This document shows positions 24,383 through 28,310 of a stretch of 28,310 nt of DNA, piece after piece. The first letter of the stretch is position 1, and the number at the start of each line of letters is the position of its first letter. Source of the stretch: CAMENZ01 sp041854955 (lineage in GTDB: Bacteria; Bacillota; Clostridia; Peptostreptococcales; Anaerovoracaceae); assembly GCA_041854955.1 (NCBI GenBank), contig JBHADF010000008.1:1-28310 (forward strand), written 5' to 3'. The translations under genes and the position numbers were made by a program. Below the pieces are notes generated by a model. That model had not been told where the DNA came from. It was given only the letters and a program-made list of their open reading frames with translations, and made no database searches.

Positions 24383-26428
24383 CTACAGCCTGAGGCTTAT
24401 GCCCTCTCCGAACATTTTCTTCACTCGCTTCATAAGCTCTTGGTGTTCAGGATTCTTAAGCTTCGGATCAGTCTTAATAATTTCTTTGGCCACATCCTTG
24501 ACCTTGTCCAACACGTCTACATTCCTCACCAAATCGCTTATATTCAGTTCCGGCAAACCGTGCTGTCTGGTACCGAAAAGTTCTCCCGGCCCTCTCAGCT
24601 TCAAATCCTCCTCAGCTATGACAAAGCCGTCCTCGGTACTGCACATTATCTCATTTCTCTTTTGAGAAACCTGACTTTCCGAATCGCTTATGAGTATGCA
24701 ATAGCTCTGATGGGATGAACGGCCTACCCTACCTCTCAGCTGATGAAGTTGAGCCAAACCGAAGCGTTCGCTGTTTTCGATTACCATTACGGTAGCATTG
24801 CCTACATCTATGCCCACTTCTATTACCACAGTTGACACGAGCACGTCTATGTCTCCTTTTGCAAAGCTTTCCATAATCGAGTCCTTGTCCACCTGCTTCA
24901 TTCCGCCGTGAACAAGACCTATGCGCAAGTTTCTGTACTTGACCCTTAGTTCATCATATATTTCCTCTGCAGAGCGGCACTCCAAGGCTTCCGACTCCTC
25001 TATCAAGGGAGCCACCACATAGGCCTGTCTGCCTTCCTGAACCTTGCTCTCTACAAAATCATATATCTTATCTCGAACAAAGGAGTTTCGTAAAAATGTC
25101 CTGATGGGTTTTCTTCCCTTGGGCAAAGTATCGATGACGGAAATGTCCAAATCTCCATACAGAATCACTGCCAAGGTCCTTGGTATAGGGGTTGCTGTCA
25201 TGACAAGTATGTTAGGGTTCTCTCCCTTGTCTGCTAACAGGCTTCTTTGGTTTACGCCGAATCTATGCTGTTCGTCGGTTATGACCAGACCTAAATTCCT
25301 GAAAATCACATCCGGCTGTATAATTGCGTGGGTCCCCACTATTATATCAACCTTACCCTGCTCCAAAGCCTCCAGCAGCTCTCTCCTCTCGCCTGCCTTC
25401 ATTGCACCGGAAAGGAGGCCGCAGCTGATGCCTAATGCCTTAAAATGCTTTTCAAAGGTGGCAAAATGCTGTTTTGCCAAAAGCTCTGTGGGGGCCATCA
25501 TCACCGCCTGAAAGCCGGCTTTGACCGTCTTGTATATGGCCAATTCCGCCACAGCGGTTTTTCCCGAGCCCACATCTCCCTGGACCAGTCTGTTCATAGG
25601 CTTTGCAGAGGCTAAATCCTTTTCTATTTGGGCAATAACCTTTTCCTGCCCCGATGTCAAATCAAAGGGCAGCCTTGCCCTAAAGGGTCCTAAATCTATA
25701 TCTTCAGGAATTACCACTCCTCTTTCATGGGCAGTATGTCCTTTTTTTATGTAGAAGAGGCCGGTCTGGAGCACTAAAAGCTCCTCGAATATAAGTCGAT
25801 ATCTACCTTCAGCCACAGCCCTTTCATAGAGGGGAAAATGGATGTTTTCCACGGCATAGGCCGGGCTGCAAAGCTTGTTTTCGGTTATGATGCTTTCCGG
25901 GAGCCATTCCTTTAGTTCAGGAATAGCTTCTCTTGCCTCCTGAGCCATGGAGCGCATTTGGTTTTGGGAAATTCCCTCGGTCAAAGGATAAACAGGAAAA
26001 AGACCCCTTACATCCTCCGGAGCACCTGTCTTGTGAAACTCCGGATGGGCCATCTGCCGCCTTCCCATATTCATGGTCAGCCTTCCGAAAATGGTAATCT
26101 TATCTCCCTCTTTAAAGTAGTTGTTCAGGTATTTGGCATTAAAAAATACCAGTTCCACAGACCCTGTATTATCTTCTGTAAGGACGCGAAGCACCTGTTT
26201 TCGGCCATAGGGCATCCCTGTAAGTTTTTTGGTAACCACAGATACTTCCAGAAGGACATCCTTGTCGAAGGGCGCCTGAATTACGGAAACTGCTTCTCTT
26301 CTGTCCTCATATCTGCGAGGGAAAAAATAGAGAAGGTCTTCTATGGTTCTGATATTCAGTTTTTCCAAAATCTCACTTCTCTTTTTTCCAACTCCTTTCA
26401 GAGTTGTCAGGCTGTCAGTTAACTTCAT
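24383..26428 (-). CDS. recG: ATP-dependent DNA helicase RecG
   Basis: A 681-residue branch-migration helicase that rewinds stalled forks and processes Holliday junctions. An N-terminal helical segment has the LKGVGKKRSEILEKL turn and PRRYEDRR. The wedge (OB-fold) domain spans about residues 55-150. The SF2 helicase core has Walker A GDVGSGKT (284-291), DEQH box (385-388), TATPIPRTLA, and in the second half VVSTVVIEVGIDVGNATVM and QLRGRVGRS. The C-terminal TRG region GPGELFGTRQHGLPEL is present. The length is normal. Its start overlaps the Asp23-like gene by 14 bases. Confidence 0.97.
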   Translation of the reverse strand: MKLTDSLTTLKGVGKKRSEILEKLNIRTIEDLLYFFPRRYEDRREAVSVIQAPFDKDVLLEVSVVTKKLTGMPYGRKQVLRVLTEDNTGSVELVFFNAKYLNNYFKEGDKITIFGRLTMNMGRRQMAHPEFHKTGAPEDVRGLFPVYPLTEGISQNQMRSMAQEAREAIPELKEWLPESIITENKLCSPAYAVENIHFPLYERAVAEGRYRLIFEELLVLQTGLFYIKKGHTAHERGVVIPEDIDLGPFRARLPFDLTSGQEKVIAQIEKDLASAKPMNRLVQGDVGSGKTAVAELAIYKTVKAGFQAVMMAPTELLAKQHFATFEKHFKALGISCGLLSGAMKAGERRELLEALEQGKVDIIVGTHAIIQPDVIFRNLGLVITDEQHRFGVNQRSLLADKGENPNILVMTATPIPRTLAVILYGDLDISVIDTLPKGRKPIRTFLRNSFVRDKIYDFVESKVQEGRQAYVVAPLIEESEALECRSAEEIYDELRVKYRNLRIGLVHGGMKQVDKDSIMESFAKGDIDVLVSTVVIEVGIDVGNATVMVIENSERFGLAQLHQLRGRVGRSSHQSYCILISDSESQVSQKRNEIMCSTEDGFVIAEEDLKLRGPGELFGTRQHGLPELNISDLVRNVDVLDKVKDVAKEIIKTDPKLKNPEHQELMKRVKKMFGEGISLRL

Positions 26429-26822
26429 ATCTTCTCTCTATTAGAAGGTCCCTCAAGGCAATTTTCTTTGATTTTACCCCTACGATCTTCATATCTATCA
26501 AAAGGGCTTTGTCCGACAGCATGGGCAACAAATCCGCCTCTATGCTATCCATAACTATGGCTGCCAATTCCTTAATGCTGGAGCCGAATTCGGTTATCAC
26601 AAAGAATTCGAGAAAATACTCATTTTCCCGCTCCTCTGCCTTTATATGTCCTATGAGTTCACCGTGGGAAACTCGCTTATCAAAGCCGCCTAAGATTTTC
26701 CCCTTTTCAGAGGCCAGTAAAACCTTTCCCTTTGCCTTGGCCACCGCTGCCAGTATTACAGAGGTAAACACCATTCCGTTTATTTTCAATGTGCCCTTTG
26801 GGTTAACTCTTTCCAACGACAT
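26415..26822 (-). CDS. Asp23/Gls24 (YloU-like) family protein
   Basis: A 135-residue protein resembling the Asp23/Gls24 family (alkaline shock/envelope-associated proteins of Gram-positive bacteria). The core pattern fits: an N-terminal KGTLKINGMVFTSVILAAVA segment (strand plus helix), FFVITEFGSSIKELAAIVMD in the middle and IDMKIVGVKSKK at the end. I start at MSLERVN (GGGAGG five bases upstream); the GTG or ATG-type codon at 26837 is worse placed. In B. subtilis yloU lies upstream of yloV (fakA) and recG; here the gene is next to recG with no DAK-kinase gene between, and a 14-base overlap couples them. Similarity is moderate. Confidence 0.72.
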   Translation of the reverse strand: MSLERVNPKGTLKINGMVFTSVILAAVAKAKGKVLLASEKGKILGGFDKRVSHGELIGHIKAEERENEYFLEFFVITEFGSSIKELAAIVMDSIEADLLPMLSDKALLIDMKIVGVKSKKIALRDLLIERRYEVN

Positions 26823-26947
26823 AATATCCTCCCGCAAAACATCTGCTCTTTAAGGTATTTTACCACATCGGCATCGGCTTTGCATTGGTTTTTTTATCTT
26901 GAATGGTCAAGGCCATGGATAAAAATAGTGTACTGTCACAGTCAACT

Positions 26948-26998
26948 CGGATACAAAACTGTGGGGAATTGGACACCTTGGAGCTCTTTCCCCACAGT
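26948..26998. repeat. Hairpin repeat 1 (11-bp perfect stem) with direct-repeat unit
   Basis: ACTGTGGGGAA (26958-26968) and TTCCCCACAGT (26988-26998) are perfectly complementary with a 19-base loop. The first 32 bases (26948-26979) recur at 27128-27159 with one difference. Confidence 0.85.
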
Positions 26999-27042
26999 GC
27001 ATGAAATTTCGGAGGCTATGGCAAGTCGGCAGAGACCCTCGA

Positions 27043-27083
27043 ACTGTGGGGAAAGAGAGGTTTTCGGGATGTTTCCCCACAGT
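27043..27083. repeat. Hairpin repeat 2 (12-bp perfect stem)
   Basis: ACTGTGGGGAAA (27043-27054) and TTTCCCCACAGT (27072-27083) are perfectly complementary with a 17-base loop. The stem matches repeats 1 and 3, but the loop (GAGAGGTTTTCGGGATG) is unrelated. Confidence 0.85.
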
Positions 27084-27127
27084 ATTTTAGTATATCTCAA
27101 GACTAAAGTTTACCGGTAACCTAAATC

Positions 27128-27180
27128 CGGACACAAAACTGTGGGGAATTGGACACCTTTGGGCTGTTTTCCCACAGTTT
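27128..27180. repeat. Hairpin repeat 3, second copy of the direct-repeat unit
   Basis: AAACTGTGGG and CCCACAGTTT pair fully, and the stem extends inward by G-U and A-T pairs. The first 32 bases repeat those of 26948-26979 with one T/C change at exactly 180 bp spacing. Confidence 0.85.
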
Positions 27181-27281
27181 GGAGCTATTTGGTGGCTCCT
27201 AAGAGGGGGGTGCGGACAAAACCCTGAACATATATGGGTGCTCTGAAAGGAGCTAATTTATGTATTCAATTAAACAATGAA

Positions 27282-27314
27282 AAAGCACTCCAGGCATTTT
27301 GCTTGAAGTGCTTT
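27282..27314 (-). terminator. Terminator downstream of the surface protein gene
   Basis: AAAGCACT pairs with AGTGCTTT, with a further inner stem (CAGGC/GCTTG) around an ATTTT loop. On the minus strand it runs into TTTTT, so it best serves the surface gene ending at 27356. It is weaker in the plus direction. Confidence 0.75.
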
Positions 27315-27322
27315 AATTTCGC

Positions 27323-27374
27323 CTAACCTACACGGTAGTTTAGAGTTCACTTTTTCTAACCTACACGATAATTT
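27323..27374. repeat. 19-bp tail duplication at the surface gene 3' end
   Basis: Positions 27323-27341 and 27356-27374 match at 17 of 19 bases, with a 33-bp period. Read on the minus strand, both copies encode N-Y-R-V-G and a TAG stop, so the last codons of the surface gene are repeated just after its stop. Confidence 0.7.
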
Positions 27375-28180
27375 GGCTTTTTTTGCCTCAATTTAGCATG
27401 CTTTCTGCGTCTATTTCCGATAAATGGTAATGTTCCTGATGTCAGCATTAATAAAGCATATAGAGGCATATTACTTCCATCTCCCGTTTTTGGAACTTCT
27501 TCATTTTGGTTTTTCACCGTTGTATTTCCCTTTGGATTATCGTGATTTCCCGGTTGTAACGGAGTATCTCCTTGCGTCGGATCATCATTGGTAGCCGCTT
27601 TTTTTATCATGATTGTGGATTCAGTCTTTCCGTCATCAAAGTTCACGGAAATCTTGTGACTGCCCACAGCAAGTTTTTCCAGTGTGGCAGCTTTCAGTGT
27701 TACTACCGTACTGCCCGACTTTGCTTCATAATCTGTTCCCTTTACAAGTACATTACCGTCAATTTCCACTGTGGTGAAATGACTGAAGCAGGTATCATCG
27801 TCTTTACTTCGCTTTACGATTACTTCAAAATCCTTTCCACTGCCTTTCTTCCATGATGCGTCGCTTTTTATTACCGTATATACAATTCCAGAATATCCAA
27901 TTCCGGGTACTGCCGGGATTTTTCTATATCTTACGATTACGATCTTATCTGCATCCATCTTTACGTCGAGAACATTTGCCAATACACCTGTAACCGCTCC
28001 GTTTACAGTCACCTCATCAATTTCGTAACCTTCATCAGGTGAGAAAACAACTGTTTCAACGCTGTTTTTCGGCAGATTCGTTTTCCCTGCCGATACACTG
28101 CCGTGACCACCGACTACCTTTGTTGTGAGATCGTAAGTCGTAGGTATGACAACTGTACTGGTCAAGCTTTTTTGTAACAC
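27356..28180 (-). CDS. Sortase-anchored surface protein, 5' end lost to an IS insertion
   Basis: The readable frame of about 274 codons begins at a GTG with no ribosome binding site and no signal peptide. The frame runs unbroken into the IS end, so this is probably the 3' remnant of a longer gene. Residues about 18-90 (GGHGSVSAGKTNLPKNSVET, then EGYEIDEVTVNG) resemble the Gly-rich bacterial/InlB-type repeat domain. Residues 95-200 resemble an Ig-like module common in Clostridial surface proteins (GKDFEVIVKR, SGSTVVTLKA, LAVGSHKISVNFDDG). A Pro/Asn/Gly spacer leads to the sorting signal VPKTGDG, a hydrophobic segment (YALLMLTSGTLPFIG) and RRRKHAK. Expression is doubtful unless driven from the IS. 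Confidence 0.75.
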   Translation of the reverse strand: MLQKSLTSTVVIPTTYDLTTKVVGGHGSVSAGKTNLPKNSVETVVFSPDEGYEIDEVTVNGAVTGVLANVLDVKMDADKIVIVRYRKIPAVPGIGYSGIVYTVIKSDASWKKGSGKDFEVIVKRSKDDDTCFSHFTTVEIDGNVLVKGTDYEAKSGSTVVTLKAATLEKLAVGSHKISVNFDDGKTESTIMIKKAATNDDPTQGDTPLQPGNHDNPKGNTTVKNQNEEVPKTGDGSNMPLYALLMLTSGTLPFIGNRRRKHAKLRQKKPNYRVG

Positions 28181-28310
28181 TTTGTTCGATAAATATTTAA
28201 CTGTAACGAGCCTCCATCGGTGTTAAATAGTTATTGTATGAATGAGGTCGAACATAATTGTACCAGTTGATATATTTCATAGTAAACTCATCCATCATTT
28301 CAACACTTGA
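28173..28310 (-). mobile_element. IS3-family insertion sequence, 3' terminal part (partial)
   Basis: A transposase C-terminus runs off the right edge of the window. On the plus strand the element probably begins with TGTAACACTTTGTTCGATAA at 28173, which has the TG terminus usual for IS3-family ends. The other end, the target duplication and the rest of the transposase are outside the window, so the boundary is estimated. Confidence 0.7.
28197..28310 (-). CDS. IS3-family transposase, C-terminal fragment
   Basis: The last 37 codons of a DDE (rve) transposase are present. YINWYNYVRPHSYNNYLTPM near the end matches the conserved C-terminal pattern of IS3/IS150-type OrfB proteins (Y-N-x-x-R-x-H, then L-T-P-x-E). 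The catalytic DDE residues lie upstream, beyond position 28310. The stop is TAA at 28197-28199. Confidence 0.88.
   Translation of the reverse strand, partial: SSVEMMDEFTMKYINWYNYVRPHSYNNYLTPMEARYS

Larger units (their letters stand above)
26823..27355. other. Gene-free region with three GTGGGG hairpins, 533 bp
   Basis: No plausible gene is seen on either strand. The region holds three hairpin repeats, a terminator and a tail duplication, each listed separately. It separates the housekeeping run from the mobile/surface region at the right end. An ACTGTCACAGT palindrome lies at 26932-26942. TTGACT at 26941-26946 (minus strand) has no good -10 at standard spacing, so the promoter of the Asp23-like gene is not resolved. 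Confidence 0.6.

Noticed and set aside
26880..27119. Plus-strand ORF of 79 codons in the hairpin region
   Set aside because: It consists of hairpin repeats, has no RBS and no protein-like composition.
26948..27180. Hairpin repeats as a CRISPR array or DnaA boxes
   Set aside because: Only three units with uneven spacing and no cas genes, so not CRISPR. TTCCCCACA differs from the DnaA box TTATCCACA at two positions and no dnaA/dnaN gene is near.
27260..27280. Plus-strand mini-ORF MYSIKQ with AAAGGAG upstream
   Set aside because: Six codons and a single ribosome-site match before a hairpin; too little to separate from chance.

Overview
The window looks like a chromosomal segment of a strictly anaerobic, low-to-moderate GC member of the Bacillota, class Clostridia. 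The support is the housekeeping order dgt-dnaG-rpoD-trmK-nif3, strong AGGAGG-type ribosome binding sites, ferredoxin-dependent oxoacid oxidoreductase genes and a Re-type citrate synthase. A peptide/amino-acid fermenter related to the Eubacteriales Family XIII/Anaerovoracaceae or Peptostreptococcales is my guess, not a demonstrated placement. Every gene I can support is read on the minus strand, so transcription runs from high to low coordinates.

Right end to about 26.8 kb: the 3' end of an IS3-family insertion sequence runs off the window edge. It abuts a sortase-anchored surface protein gene that has lost its 5' end, and the insertion probably removed it. A roughly 530-bp gene-free stretch follows, holding three GTGGGG/CCCC hairpins; two of them lie in a 32-bp direct repeat exactly 180 bp apart.

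26.8 to 22.7 kb: an Asp23/Gls24-like gene, recG, rsmD and coaD form one run. coaD is fused in frame to a coiled-coil domain that I recall as a separate neighbouring protein in other Clostridia.

22.7 to 16.0 kb: an amino-acid/peptide scavenging block. It holds a YkvI-type membrane protein, two different M20 metallohydrolases, a 90-residue membrane protein, a YfcC-type permease and a D-aminoacylase-type deacylase. The permease has its own sigma-A promoter with a perfect 18-bp palindrome just downstream of the expected start.

15.9 to 7.7 kb: central carbon metabolism. korD-korA-korB-korC encode 2-oxoglutarate:ferredoxin oxidoreductase and end in a terminator. A second operon has a good sigma-A promoter whose -10 box is one arm of a perfect inverted repeat. 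It encodes Re-citrate synthase, an FCD-type GntR regulator, aconitase and isocitrate dehydrogenase. Together they make 2-oxoglutarate (hence glutamate) from acetyl-CoA and oxaloacetate and connect it to succinyl-CoA.

7.6 kb to the left end: an M16 protease, dut, a dGTPase-like HD protein, dnaG, rpoD, trmK and nif3, tightly packed or overlapping. A 32-codon membrane smORF follows, then the 5' part of the RNase P RNA gene, which leaves the window at position 1.
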